This document shows positions 17,201 to 23,592 of a stretch of DNA of 40,103 nt, piece after piece. Within the stretch, counting starts at the first letter, position 1, and the number at the start of each line of letters is the position of its first letter. This stretch comes from Minisyncoccota bacterium (lineage in GTDB: Bacteria > Patescibacteriota > Minisyncoccia > Phycocordibacterales > Zambryskibacteraceae): positions 1 to 40,103 of the forward strand of contig JANWHY010000006.1 of assembly GCA_025450175.1 (NCBI GenBank), in the 5' to 3' direction. Under the pieces are notes generated by a model that saw nothing but the letters and a program-made list of their open reading frames with translations, made no database searches and had not been told where the DNA came from. The position numbers and the translations under genes are program-made.

Positions 17201-17333
17201 GGTTGCCCGAATCCGTGAGAGCTAGAGACTTCATGCCAGAGATTCGAGCCTTTTTCACGAGGTCGGGGATCTTGGGCAAGGCCTCGAGTAGAGAGTAGTG
17301 AGAGTGGACACGAAGATGTGTAAACCTGGACAT
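14265..17333 (-). CDS. dnaE: DNA polymerase III alpha subunit, shortened
   Basis: The 1022-residue replicative polymerase opens with a PHP domain (LRVHSHYSLLEALPK), followed by the C-family catalytic core with PDIDLDI (Asp346, Asp348 and Asp350 region) and a third acidic site in LLKFDLLGIRN. Helix-hairpin-helix and OB domains follow (TVIAGLVEEARDVLTKNNERM). Two reductions stand out. The PHP domain loses a block between GLIAIAKEEKYYREIFKEKFYLE and DVHYLEPED, removing usual metal ligands, and the protein ends at the OB fold without the tau-binding tail of E. coli DnaE (1160 residues). Proofreading by PHP is therefore unlikely. It is divergent from rnhB with interlocked promoters. Confidence 0.95.
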   Translation of the reverse strand: MSRFTHLRVHSHYSLLEALPKIPDLVKKARISGMKSLALTDSGNLYGAIEFYKECKEHDVKPIIGVDFYVATRTRHDKEARIDNERTRLVLLAENETGYKNLLKLVTASYLEGFYYKPRLDRELLEKYNEGLIAIAKEEKYYREIFKEKFYLENTLAIYDVHYLEPEDRQALDTVLSIQEHLGRGTLNGDEDLHFRTTSEALRDYKDNKEAIANTAKIADMCNLEIELGQWIFPDIEVPNGQTPDEALRKILFDGLEKRGLEKTPEIMARLEYELKIIHAKGFENYLLVVSDLLRYAHEHGILTNTRGSVAGSLVSYLSGITTVNPLEFDLPFERFLNPDRPSPPDIDLDIADNRRDELIEYARQKYGTDHVAQIGTFGTMMARGAVRDIARAMNFPYSTGDLIAKLIPIGAQGFPMTLNRAMKESPELKKLYEEDQTAKTIIDMAKKIEGNARHVSVHAAGVVIAPKLLTEYTPLQYDTKGEEKVITQYDMYTLDPNAGGDMTVGLLKFDLLGIRNLSIIADTLERIKKIEDREISFEDIPTDDKKTFEMLARGETEGTFQLNGDGMTKSLMELKPTSIHDINVMVALYRPGPMDNIREYIARKNGNKPITFMHPKMKNFLEPTYGVLVYQDDLLMTAIEVAGYTWGEVDKFRKAIGKKIPEEMKKQHIMFVEGCQMRGGMSKEKAEALWDLFVPFQGYGFNKAHAASYGHIAYVTAYLKVNFPEIYMSSVLTAESGDVERIGVMIHECKRMGIEVLPPSVNESFSQFSVIKFPTDKSDKRVYKIRFGLTTIKNFGQGISSSITAERKRGGKFKDLPDFLDRIKDKNLNKKSLEALIKSGAMDEFGERGVLLANLENLLAYHKERVSTPDNQESLFGLMENTSTLPVLRLTPAATISDKDRLAWEKELLGLYISGHPLEGHKDKLLQIKTSISKLGELRAETETVIAGLVEEARDVLTKNNERMVFMKLADLSGAIEVAIFPRILEEFRQFVQSDLCIAIKGRVSRRNGETSFIAEKIKAL

Positions 17334-17342
17334 GTTGAGAGC

Positions 17343-17357
17343 ATTATAGGATATAAT
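17343..17357. promoter_or_regulatory. Interlocked divergent -10 boxes of dnaE and rnhB
   Basis: The dnaE -10 (TATAAT on the minus strand, 17343-17348) and the rnhB -10 (TATAAT on the plus strand, 17352-17357) are 3 bp apart. RNA polymerase bound at one should block the other. rnhB also has AGGAGGT at 17358-17364, just at or before its predicted transcription start. Confidence 0.6.
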
Positions 17358-17369
17358 AGGAGGTAACGC

Positions 17370-17957
17370 ATGAGTTATGTCGTAGGGATAGACGAGGCTG
17401 GTCGCGGTCCTGTAGCTGGGCCAGTTGCGGTTGGCTTAGTCAAGATCCCTCTCGACTTCAACCGGAACTTTTTCAAAAGCATACGAGACTCTAAACAGCT
17501 TACTGTGAGCGATAGGGAGTTGTGGTTTGAGCTAGCACTAGAGGCCAAGAGGCTTGGTCGACTCGACTTCACCGTCGCACTCATCTCCGAGAAGGTTATA
17601 GATAAGAAGGGGATTGCTCACGCCATTCGCCTTGGGATCAAGAGGGGATTGAAGGCCCTTGATATACCATTAGACTCTCAAATATTTTTGGACGGGGGGA
17701 TCAAGGCCCCACAAGAGTTTGTACATCAGATGACAGTGGTAAAAGGGGATGAGAAGATCCCTGTCGTATCCCTTGCCTCCATCATGGCTAAGGTCACTCG
17801 TGATAGGAAGATGGTAAGGCTTTCTAAAAAGTTCCCAGAATTTAGCTTCGATATACATAAGGGCTATGGTACTCTCCTCCACCGCCAAGCTATCCAGAAA
17901 TACGGCTTAACAACAATCCACAGGCAGAGTTTTTTAAGTAAGTTGACAAAGGCCTAA
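17370..17957 (+). CDS. rnhB: Ribonuclease HII
   Basis: The 195-residue protein has GIDEAGRGPVAGPVAVG at residues 6-22, with the first catalytic Asp and Glu. It continues with SKQLT, a DGG acidic site (FLDGGIK) and ASIMAKVTRD, then the substrate-recognition region KGYGTLLHRQAI. It removes RNA from RNA-DNA hybrids, including misincorporated ribonucleotides. The ATG at 17370 follows AGGAGGT by 5 nt, one of the few core genes here with a strong Shine-Dalgarno. The Nudix gene's -35 lies inside its last codons. Confidence 0.95.
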   Translation: MSYVVGIDEAGRGPVAGPVAVGLVKIPLDFNRNFFKSIRDSKQLTVSDRELWFELALEAKRLGRLDFTVALISEKVIDKKGIAHAIRLGIKRGLKALDIPLDSQIFLDGGIKAPQEFVHQMTVVKGDEKIPVVSLASIMAKVTRDRKMVRLSKKFPEFSFDIHKGYGTLLHRQAIQKYGLTTIHRQSFLSKLTKA

Positions 17958-17972
17958 CAACTGTAGTATAAT
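17943..17972 (+). promoter_or_regulatory. Promoter of the Nudix gene
   Basis: TTGACA (17943-17948), an 18-nt spacer, and TATAAT (17967-17972). The -35 overlaps the end of rnhB (stop 17955-17957 lies in the spacer). AGAGG at 17979-17983 is a plausible Shine-Dalgarno. Confidence 0.75.
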
Positions 17973-17989
17973 AAGAGTAGAGGTGTGCA

Positions 17990-18442
17990 ATGGCTGAGGC
18001 TGATGAAATAAGTGGTTGTTTCGTCGGCATAATCATTGTTGACGAATATTCTTGGGTGGTACCCAAATTTCTGGTGGTGCTCGCCGAGTGGAATGGTAAC
18101 CCACCACAACACAAATTTCCTGGCGGAATGCACAAGACTACCGACCGGGACTTCGAGGCAACTGCCCGAAGAGAGCTACAGGATGAGACTGGGTTCAGGA
18201 TCAGACAAGGAGTTGTACTCACGGTTTTCGATAACTACAAAATCGAGGACCAGCGGAAGTACTTCTTCCTCGTCAAGAAGAGCAAGTGTCGTGGCAAGCT
18301 TCGGTCGACCCCCGTTCCAGATGGAGACTCTGTCATTCTCGAATTCAAGTGGCTTACATATGAAGAGTTAGAACGGGACCTTCTTTGGAAACACCAACCC
18401 CCGTTGACCAAGCTCAAGGAACAGATCAAAGGCCTTAAGTGA
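17990..18442 (+). CDS. Nudix hydrolase
   Basis: The 150-residue protein has a Nudix box near residues 45-70 (PGGMHKTTDRDF, then ARRELQDETGF). The core RExxExxG is RELQDETG, with Asp in place of the first Glu of EE, and the upstream Glu of the motif is not at its usual place. It probably hydrolyses a nucleoside diphosphate derivative; the substrate is unknown and the altered metal site may change activity. It stands as an independent unit with a promoter, a Shine-Dalgarno and a terminator whose stem includes its last codons. Confidence 0.8.
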   Translation: MAEADEISGCFVGIIIVDEYSWVVPKFLVVLAEWNGNPPQHKFPGGMHKTTDRDFEATARRELQDETGFRIRQGVVLTVFDNYKIEDQRKYFFLVKKSKCRGKLRSTPVPDGDSVILEFKWLTYEELERDLLWKHQPPLTKLKEQIKGLK

Positions 18443-18472
18443 GACTTCCCAGCTCTCCCTTAAGGCCTTTTC
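18428..18472 (+). terminator. Intrinsic terminator overlapping the end of the Nudix gene
   Basis: A 12-bp stem (18428-18439 with 18459-18470, AAAGGCCTTAAG/CTTAAGGCCTTT), with the stop codon TGA in the loop at 18440-18442, followed by TC and an AT-rich run. The last four sense codons form the left arm. Confidence 0.75.
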
Positions 18473-18489
18473 AATTGCTTAAAATCTGG

Positions 18490-18495
18490 TAAAGT
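18490..18495 (+). promoter_or_regulatory. Extended -10 box abutting rpmF
   Basis: TAAAGT preceded by TGG, ending 6 nt before the ATG at 18502. It begins 20 nt after the Nudix terminator stem, so rpmF restarts transcription there. Confidence 0.5.
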
Positions 18496-18501
18496 AGTGC
18501 C

Positions 18502-18723
18502 ATGGTAGTACGAATGCGACACACCCGAGGGCATACTAGGAATAGGCGCTCTCACCACGCGCTGGCTAAACCTGCTGTTTCTAAGGATGAGGCGGGTAAT
18601 GTGCACTTAAGGCATCGAGTCTCAAGTGTGACCGGTATGTATCGTGGTCGTAAGGTTATAGACCATGCTGCCAAACTTGAGAAGCGGGCTAAGCGGGCCA
18701 AGTCTAGCGAGACTGCACGATAA
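18502..18723 (+). CDS. rpmF: Ribosomal protein bL32
   Basis: The 73-residue basic protein has the L32 opening [17 protein letters not shown] (the usual form has RRRxRRxHxxL), followed by [21 protein letters not shown], which matches the 'CP.CG...HRVC..CGYY.GR.V' region without the four zinc cysteines. It is therefore the cysteine-free L32 form. Its place before nusB-rnc-smc resembles the rpmF-rnc-smc neighbourhood common in bacteria. An alternative start at the Met of MRHT (18514) would remove four residues. Confidence 0.88.
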   Translation: MVVRMRHTRGHTRNRRSHHALAKPAVSKDEAGNVHLRHRVSSVTGMYRGRKVIDHAAKLEKRAKRAKSSETAR

Positions 18724-18754
18724 ATTTTAGTAAAAATAGCTCTTTCTGCTCTTT

Positions 18755-19690
18755 ATGTCACAAAGACATTTATCTAGATCCATAGTTCTCCAAACTCTTT
18801 TCGAATGGGATTTCCCAGAGAAGGATTCTGGAGAGAGCTATGACATTTACAAAATCTTCGAGAAAAATATTTTAGAGTTTGCTCCAGGCTCGAGCGATCG
18901 ACCTTTTATGGAGAAGCTTCTGAGGAAGATACTTGAGAAGCAACCCGAACTCGACACTCTTATAACCAAAGCCGCTCCCGACTGGCCTCTCGATAAAATC
19001 TCGGTCGTTGATAGAAACATTTTGCGTATTGGTCTTTGCGAACTTTTGTTTGCGGATAGGAAGGAGGTCCCTCCCAAGGTCGCTATCAACGAAGCTATCG
19101 AGCTTGCCAAGACCTTCGGCGGTGATACTTCGGGTAGATTTGTAAACGGAGTCTTAGGCGCTATCTACAAGGAGATGGGTGAGCCGGGTAAGAATGATAC
19201 TCCGAAGCCTAAGAAGAAATATGGTGATATACCCCTCGACAAGTTGCCGGTGGAGCGTCTCGCGGGAGCTGTTGTGTATGCTCGCCATGAAAGGGATATT
19301 TATCTTGCTCTCGTTCATGATGTTTTCGGTCATTGGACCCTGGCTAAGGGGAAGATTGGCGATAACCCTAAGATTAAAGATGAGACTGCAGAAGAAGGTC
19401 TCGTACGCGAGGTGCAAGAAGAGTTGGGGATTCCGGTCAAGATCATAGAGCCCTTGGGAGATAACTCTTACTCCACATATCATCCTGATAAAGGCAAAAT
19501 TCTTAAGAAAGTTTCTTACTACTTAGCAGAAGGTCCCTTCCAGGAGCTTACTCTTGAGAAGAAGGAAGAGAAGGGGGGGCTCGATGATGTGCGCTGGTTT
19601 AAGCTTGCGGATATCCTTGACCTAAACTTTTATGATGATATTCTGCCGATTGTAACTAAGGCCATCACTAAGCTGGCCGAAGGCAAATAA
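18755..19690 (+). CDS. nusB: NusB antitermination factor fused to a Nudix hydrolase domain
   Basis: In the 311-residue protein, residues 1-140 are a complete NusB domain (SRSIVLQTLFEWDF at the start, VVDRNILRIGLCELLF, VAINEAIELAKTFGGD and GRFVNGVLGAI). A charged linker (145-158, DTPKPKKKYGD) leads to a Nudix domain (165-305) with a box at about 199-226 ending REVQEELGI, an intact RExxEExG core. The spacing before the first box Glu is two residues longer than usual. NusB acts in rRNA antitermination and processing; the Nudix part resembles diadenosine-polyphosphate/RNA-cap-type hydrolases. The reading frame is continuous with no stop between domains. rnc begins on the next base. Confidence 0.88.
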   Translation: MSQRHLSRSIVLQTLFEWDFPEKDSGESYDIYKIFEKNILEFAPGSSDRPFMEKLLRKILEKQPELDTLITKAAPDWPLDKISVVDRNILRIGLCELLFADRKEVPPKVAINEAIELAKTFGGDTSGRFVNGVLGAIYKEMGEPGKNDTPKPKKKYGDIPLDKLPVERLAGAVVYARHERDIYLALVHDVFGHWTLAKGKIGDNPKIKDETAEEGLVREVQEELGIPVKIIEPLGDNSYSTYHPDKGKILKKVSYYLAEGPFQELTLEKKEEKGGLDDVRWFKLADILDLNFYDDILPIVTKAITKLAEGK

Positions 19691-20380
19691 ATGGATTTTA
19701 GTAAATTCGAAGAGAAGACGGGTGTGAGCTTTAAGGATAAGGCGCTTTTGAAACAGGCCTTTACTCATCGTTCGTACCTCAATGAGAACAGAGATCTCAA
19801 ACTCGAGCACAACGAGCGACTCGAGTTTCTTGGTGATGCAGTACTTGAACTAGTTATTACAGATTTCCTATTTAATAAACTTAAAAGTTCAAGCGAAGGA
19901 GAACTGACTGCTATTCGTTCGGCTCTCGTAAATGCCGATACTTGTGCTGCTGTGGCTGAGAGGCTTGGAGCTAATGAGTTTCTCTTACTCTCCAAGGGAG
20001 AGGCCAAGGATATGGGAAGAGCCAGACAGTTTATCTTAGCGAATACCTTGGAGGCGGTGATTGGGGCTATTTATATTGATCGTGGGTTAGAAGAGGCACA
20101 GAAGTTTATCCTCGACCATATTGCGCCACTTGCGGACAACATAATTGCCGATAAGAAGTGGATCGATGCTAAGAGTTCACTTCAAGAGAAGGCTCAAGAA
20201 GAAGTGAGTATCACTCCTGTTTATAAAACTCTGCGAGAATCAGGACCGGATCACGACAAGCACTTCGTGGTAGGAGTCTTTGTAGGAGAGGTGAAGTATG
20301 GAGAAGGCGATGGCAAGAGTAAGCAAGATGCCGAGCAATCTGCCGCCCGCAATGCTCTAGAATCCAAGGGTTGGAAATAG
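19691..20380 (+). CDS. rnc: Ribonuclease III
   Basis: The 229-residue protein has the catalytic signature HNERLEFLGDAVLELV (about residues 37-52), a second acidic site in ANTLEAVIGAIYIDRG, and a C-terminal double-strand RNA-binding domain ending with SKQDAEQSAARNALESKGWK. It cuts double-stranded RNA, including rRNA precursors, which suits its position directly after the NusB gene (no intergenic base). Confidence 0.96.
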   Translation: MDFSKFEEKTGVSFKDKALLKQAFTHRSYLNENRDLKLEHNERLEFLGDAVLELVITDFLFNKLKSSSEGELTAIRSALVNADTCAAVAERLGANEFLLLSKGEAKDMGRARQFILANTLEAVIGAIYIDRGLEEAQKFILDHIAPLADNIIADKKWIDAKSSLQEKAQEEVSITPVYKTLRESGPDHDKHFVVGVFVGEVKYGEGDGKSKQDAEQSAARNALESKGWK

Positions 20381-20411
20381 TAAGTGTGTAGGGTGGTCTC
20401 TCCTTTTTTGA

Positions 20412-20417
20412 TAAAAT
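20412..20417 (+). promoter_or_regulatory. -10 box upstream of the SMC-like gene
   Basis: TAAAAT ends 8 nt before the ATG at 20426, with no Shine-Dalgarno. Confidence 0.45.
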
Positions 20418-20425
20418 AGATATTA

Positions 20426-22537
20426 ATGTATCTCAAATCCATAACCCTTTCTGGCTTCAAGTCTTTTGCGAAAAAGAGCGATTTGGAATTTGATGCACCT
20501 ATCTCAGCTATCGTGGGACCCAATGGCTCGGGTAAGAGTAATGTGGCCGAAGCCTTCCGCTTCGTCTTGGGGGAGCAGTCTATCAAGAGTATGCGTGGCA
20601 AGCGCGGAGAAGATCTTATCTGGAACGGTTCGACCAATGAACCTCGCTCCAGTCGTGCGGCGGTAAAAGTGTCTTTCGATAATTCTAAAAAAGTTTTTGA
20701 CCTCGACTTCTCCGAAGTGACGATCGAGCGCGTGGTCTATCGAGACGGTGAGAATGAATATTTGATCAATGGTAGTAAGGTCAGGCTCAAGGATATTATC
20801 GAACTTCTGGCTAAGGCAGGGCTTGGTGCCTCGGGCCACCACATCATCTCTCAAGGTGAGGCAGATAGGATCCTCTCAGCTAACCCTAAAGAGCGTAAGG
20901 CGATGGTCGAAGATGCTCTGGGTCTGCGCCTGTATCAATACAAGAGACAAGAGAGCGAGAAGAAGCTAAATAAAACTTTTGAGAACATTGCTCAGGTCCA
21001 AGCTCTAAGGAAGGAGATTGCCCCGCACCTTCGCTTCCTCGAGAAGCAAGTTGAGAAGGTAGAGAAAGCCGAGAATATGCGCGAAGAACTTCTGGAGAAG
21101 GCGCGAGAATACTTCAAGCGCGAGGAGATTTATATAGAATTCCACGATAAGCACCTCAAGAAGGAGCGTGAGCCACTAGAGAAGGAGCTTCTTAAACTTG
21201 CTAGAGAGTCGAGTGATGCGAAGCGGGTCCTTGAGCTTGAGAGTGGATTGGCTCTTGTGCAGAAAGAGCGAGATGAGTGCACTCGGGAACTAGGTAAGAT
21301 CGAGGCATTAATTGGCGCGGAGGAGAATGTTATAAAGCAAGAAGAGAAGCTTGCTCTCTCTGACGAGCTTAAGACTATTAGGTTGAAGGAGGTTGAAGAT
21401 CTGTATCAAGAAGTGAGTATATTCTCGGAAGTGGAGAAGATCATTGAGAGGTTAAAAAGCTTTATCCAAGAGAGGAAGCATTACAAAGATTCGAGATCGA
21501 TAGAAGCCGCTCAAGAGAAGATAAAGGAGTATAAAAAGCGCCAGAGCGAGCTCGAGGCCAAGGTGCTGAAAGCGAGAGAGAAGGAGAAGGAGATTAGCGA
21601 GGCCGAGATAAGTATCTTCCGCCTCAAGTCTCTTGAGAATGAGCTCATATCGAAGTTAAACCTTCTCAAATCTCGCGAAGAGAACTCTGCACTTCTGAAG
21701 GAGGAGTTGAGACGAGAACTTGTCGAGGTGGGGCACTTGGTGGGTACTGCACTTCTTGGCTCTAAGGAATTTTCTATCGAACCCGAGGAGGCACTAGTGG
21801 AAGAGAGAGATAAACAAGAAGAGCGTAAGCGTGTGATAAGTAAGTTGAAAATTCGCTTAGAAGATTCTGGTTTCTCAGGCCTAGAGGAGGTGGCAAAAGA
21901 GTACAAGGAGACCAAGGATCGAGACACATTCCTGGAGCGAGAGCTCGGCGATCTCGAAACTTCGGCGAAGAGTCTCGAAGAACTTATTGGTGACCTCGAA
22001 GAACGGCTTGCGACCGAGTTCTCCCTCGGGATCAAGAAGATTAATCAAGAGTTCGACAAGCTCTTTACCACTATGTTCGGTGGGGGAGAAGCCGCTCTAA
22101 CATTGACGGAAGAAAAGAAGAGAGATGTTGATGAGCTTGAAGAAGGTTCTGAAGATCTGGAAACGAGTGATGCGAAAACGGAAGAGGGATTGGAGATCAA
22201 GATAAACATCCCGAGGAAGAAGATTAAGAGTCTGGTGATGCTCTCGGGCGGTGAGAGGGCCCTTACTTCTATTGCTCTTATCTTCGCTATATCTCAGGTG
22301 AATCCGCCACCTTTTGTCATCCTCGACGAGACCGATGCGGCTCTCGACGAATCAAATTCAAAAAAGTATGGAGATCTAGTTGAGACTCTATCTAATAAAT
22401 CTCAACTAATTCTCATCACGCATAATAGAGAGACCATGAGCCGCGCAGGTGTGATCTACGGCGTGACTATGGGTGCAAATGGCGTCTCTAAGCTTCTCTC
22501 TATCTCCTTTGATGCTGCGGTAGCGGTAGCTAAATAG
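20426..22537 (+). CDS. SMC-like ATPase with short coiled coil and no recognisable hinge
   Basis: The 703-residue protein has an SMC N-terminal head (LSGFKSFAKKSDLEF, Walker A GPNGSGKS at 31-38, Q-loop region GLGASGHHIISQGEAD). A coiled coil of about 380 residues follows (165-545). The C-terminal head has signature LSGGERAL from 606, Walker B FVILDETDAAL around 630-640, and an ITHNRETM switch. The heads are SMC-type rather than Rad50 or RecN, and the position after rnc is that of smc. Normal SMC has about 1170 residues and a roughly 180-residue hinge. I see neither hinge glycines nor a CxxC zinc hook at the middle (about 340-360), so dimerisation may differ. Confidence 0.85.
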   Translation: MYLKSITLSGFKSFAKKSDLEFDAPISAIVGPNGSGKSNVAEAFRFVLGEQSIKSMRGKRGEDLIWNGSTNEPRSSRAAVKVSFDNSKKVFDLDFSEVTIERVVYRDGENEYLINGSKVRLKDIIELLAKAGLGASGHHIISQGEADRILSANPKERKAMVEDALGLRLYQYKRQESEKKLNKTFENIAQVQALRKEIAPHLRFLEKQVEKVEKAENMREELLEKAREYFKREEIYIEFHDKHLKKEREPLEKELLKLARESSDAKRVLELESGLALVQKERDECTRELGKIEALIGAEENVIKQEEKLALSDELKTIRLKEVEDLYQEVSIFSEVEKIIERLKSFIQERKHYKDSRSIEAAQEKIKEYKKRQSELEAKVLKAREKEKEISEAEISIFRLKSLENELISKLNLLKSREENSALLKEELRRELVEVGHLVGTALLGSKEFSIEPEEALVEERDKQEERKRVISKLKIRLEDSGFSGLEEVAKEYKETKDRDTFLERELGDLETSAKSLEELIGDLEERLATEFSLGIKKINQEFDKLFTTMFGGGEAALTLTEEKKRDVDELEEGSEDLETSDAKTEEGLEIKINIPRKKIKSLVMLSGGERALTSIALIFAISQVNPPPFVILDETDAALDESNSKKYGDLVETLSNKSQLILITHNRETMSRAGVIYGVTMGANGVSKLLSISFDAAVAVAK

Positions 22538-22540
22538 GAA

Positions 22541-22567
22541 AGGCGGTCGTTCTCACAACGACCGCCT
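22541..22567. terminator. Shared terminator hairpin between the SMC-like gene and the convergent membrane protein gene
   Basis: A perfect 11-bp stem (AGGCGGTCGTT/AACGACCGCCT) with a 5-nt loop, 3 nt after the SMC-like stop and 10 nt after the stop of the 22578 gene. The minus-strand tail is TTCCTATTT. Confidence 0.7.
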
Positions 22568-22577
22568 CATTTGAAGA

Positions 22578-23000
22578 TCAGGCAGATTTTTTCCAGGCGC
22601 TTTTGCGGATGGTGTAAGGAAACCAACTCTGTGGAATTTCCATCCAGGTTGCTCCGTTGGTGTCTATATCTCCAGCGCCATAGAATCCACCCGGAACAGG
22701 TACACCAGGTATCCGGAGTGGGGGGTGTTTATCGACGGGAAGCTTGTGAATGTAGCACCGGTGCGTTCCGCAAGTTGTGGATCCAGAAAGTCCATTACCT
22801 GGTCCGCGGAAACTGATACTGTTTCCGTGGACTGAGAGAACTTCTGTGATCAGGTTGTTTCTGTACGATATATCACCGGGCTTCACCACAAGAACAATGT
22901 CACCTGGTTTGAGTGGTTCTGATGGCACAAGCGAACGATGTATCCGCCACACCAGAGCAAGAGTTCCAAGAACCACGAGTAAAATCCAGTTTTGAACCAC
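22578..23000 (-). CDS. Membrane-anchored protein of unknown function (140 aa)
   Basis: An N-terminal membrane helix (about residues 4-21) is followed by a beta-rich, glycine/proline-rich domain with PSEPLKPGDIVLVV, KPGDISYRNNL and RGPGNG. The pattern 'GD.VLV...' recalls the core of S26 signal peptidases, but the catalytic Ser-Met and Lys are not present, so I do not call it a peptidase. Start GTG at 23000 is chosen because GGAGG (23007-23011) lies 6 nt upstream; a TTG at 23015 would place that site inside the gene. Its probable promoter abuts the operator at 23051-23076, so it may be controlled by the TrpR-like repressor. Confidence 0.6.
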   Translation of the reverse strand: MVQNWILLVVLGTLALVWRIHRSLVPSEPLKPGDIVLVVKPGDISYRNNLITEVLSVHGNSISFRGPGNGLSGSTTCGTHRCYIHKLPVDKHPPLRIPGVPVPGGFYGAGDIDTNGATWMEIPQSWFPYTIRKSAWKKSA

Positions 23001-23050
23001 TGCGCACCTCCACAAAGAAGCCTACTAAAATTAAAAAACTTTTCAACTCC

Positions 23051-23076
23051 TTACACTTCGATATATCGAGGTATAA
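23051..23076. promoter_or_regulatory. Palindromic operator, copy 1, overlapping the TrpR-like gene's -10
   Basis: A 26-bp near-palindrome with arms TTACAC/GTATAA around the central TCGATATATCGA. Its right end overlaps the TATAAT at 23072-23077 of the TrpR-like gene. On the other side it ends 4 nt from TTGAAA, the likely -35 of the divergent 22578-23000 gene. 25 of 26 bases match copy 2. Confidence 0.8.
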
Positions 23077-23077
23077 T
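23072..23077 (+). promoter_or_regulatory. -10 box of the TrpR-like gene
   Basis: TATAAT, predicted start about 4-5 nt before the ATG at 23089. Its first five bases lie inside the operator palindrome. Confidence 0.65.
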
Positions 23078-23088
23078 AATTAAGTACC

Positions 23089-23520
23089 ATGCCTCATATA
23101 TCTAAGAAAAAGTTGGAGCCGGATCTTTTAGAGGGTTTGTTGAGTCAATTGATCGGTGTCTTTAAGGTAGCTAGCAAGCAAAATACTCTATCTGTATTTA
23201 CCGAAGAATTATTTACCTCAACCGAGAAAATTATGTTTGCTAAACGTTTAGCTGCAATCCTTATGCTAAATAGAGGAGTTCCCCAACATGTTATATCCGA
23301 AAAGTTAAAGATGAGTTCATCTACGATTTCTAAACTTTCCCTAGAAATAGAGGTAGGGAAGTATAATAGTATTGTCTCTGTAACAAAAAGTAGAAGCGAG
23401 AAAATAATTAATGCTGTACTTGATGAGATATTAGAATTTCTGCCTAGACCTTTTGGTCGGTATCGTAGGCGTTTTCCTAGTATCTATAAGGACAGTTCTA
23501 AAAATCCTTATTTAAAATAG
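23089..23520 (+). CDS. TrpR/YerC-family transcriptional repressor
   Basis: The 143-residue protein has the Trp-repressor-like all-helical region (about 12-95): FTEELFTSTEKIMFAKRLAA, then a helix-turn-helix with GVPQHVISEKLKMSSSTISK. TrpR has the equivalent 'ML...GTPDERxAL...LG.S..TISR' layout. A basic tail follows (RPFGRYRRRFPS). Ligand residues cannot be judged, so tryptophan control is not implied. It is flanked on both sides by nearly identical palindromes, one covering its own -10, which points to autorepression and control of the divergent membrane-protein gene. Composition is AT-richer than neighbouring core genes. Confidence 0.8.
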   Translation: MPHISKKKLEPDLLEGLLSQLIGVFKVASKQNTLSVFTEELFTSTEKIMFAKRLAAILMLNRGVPQHVISEKLKMSSSTISKLSLEIEVGKYNSIVSVTKSRSEKIINAVLDEILEFLPRPFGRYRRRFPSIYKDSSKNPYLK

Positions 23521-23526
23521 AGTCTC

Positions 23527-23552
23527 TTACACTTCGATATATCGAGGTGTAA
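23527..23552. promoter_or_regulatory. Palindromic operator, copy 2, just after the TrpR-like gene
   Basis: Arms TTACAC/GTGTAA around TCGATATATCGA, with one mismatched pair between them, starting 7 nt after the stop codon. Differs from copy 1 at one base. The palindrome extends outward to CTC..GAG with gaps. No T-run follows, so it is not a good terminator; two operators flanking one gene would allow DNA looping. Confidence 0.7.
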
Positions 23553-23562
23553 GAAAGAGTTC

Positions 23563-23588
23563 GCCCCGGCGCTTGTGGGCGCCGGGGC
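23563..23588. terminator. GC hairpin between the TrpR-like gene and the convergent 108-aa gene
   Basis: A perfect 10-bp stem GCCCCGGCGC/GCGCCGGGGC with a 6-nt loop. It lies 4 nt after the minus-strand gene's stop and about 43 nt after the TrpR-like stop. The minus-strand tail is GAACTCTTTCTT. Confidence 0.65.
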
Positions 23589-23592
23589 TCGG

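Noticed and set aside
22578-23000. Signal peptidase I
   Set aside because: The GD-VLV pattern is there, but the catalytic Ser-Met and Lys are missing.
23527-23552. Operator copy 2 as a simple terminator
   Set aside because: It lacks a T-run and is 25/26 identical to the promoter-proximal copy; a separate GC hairpin follows at 23563.
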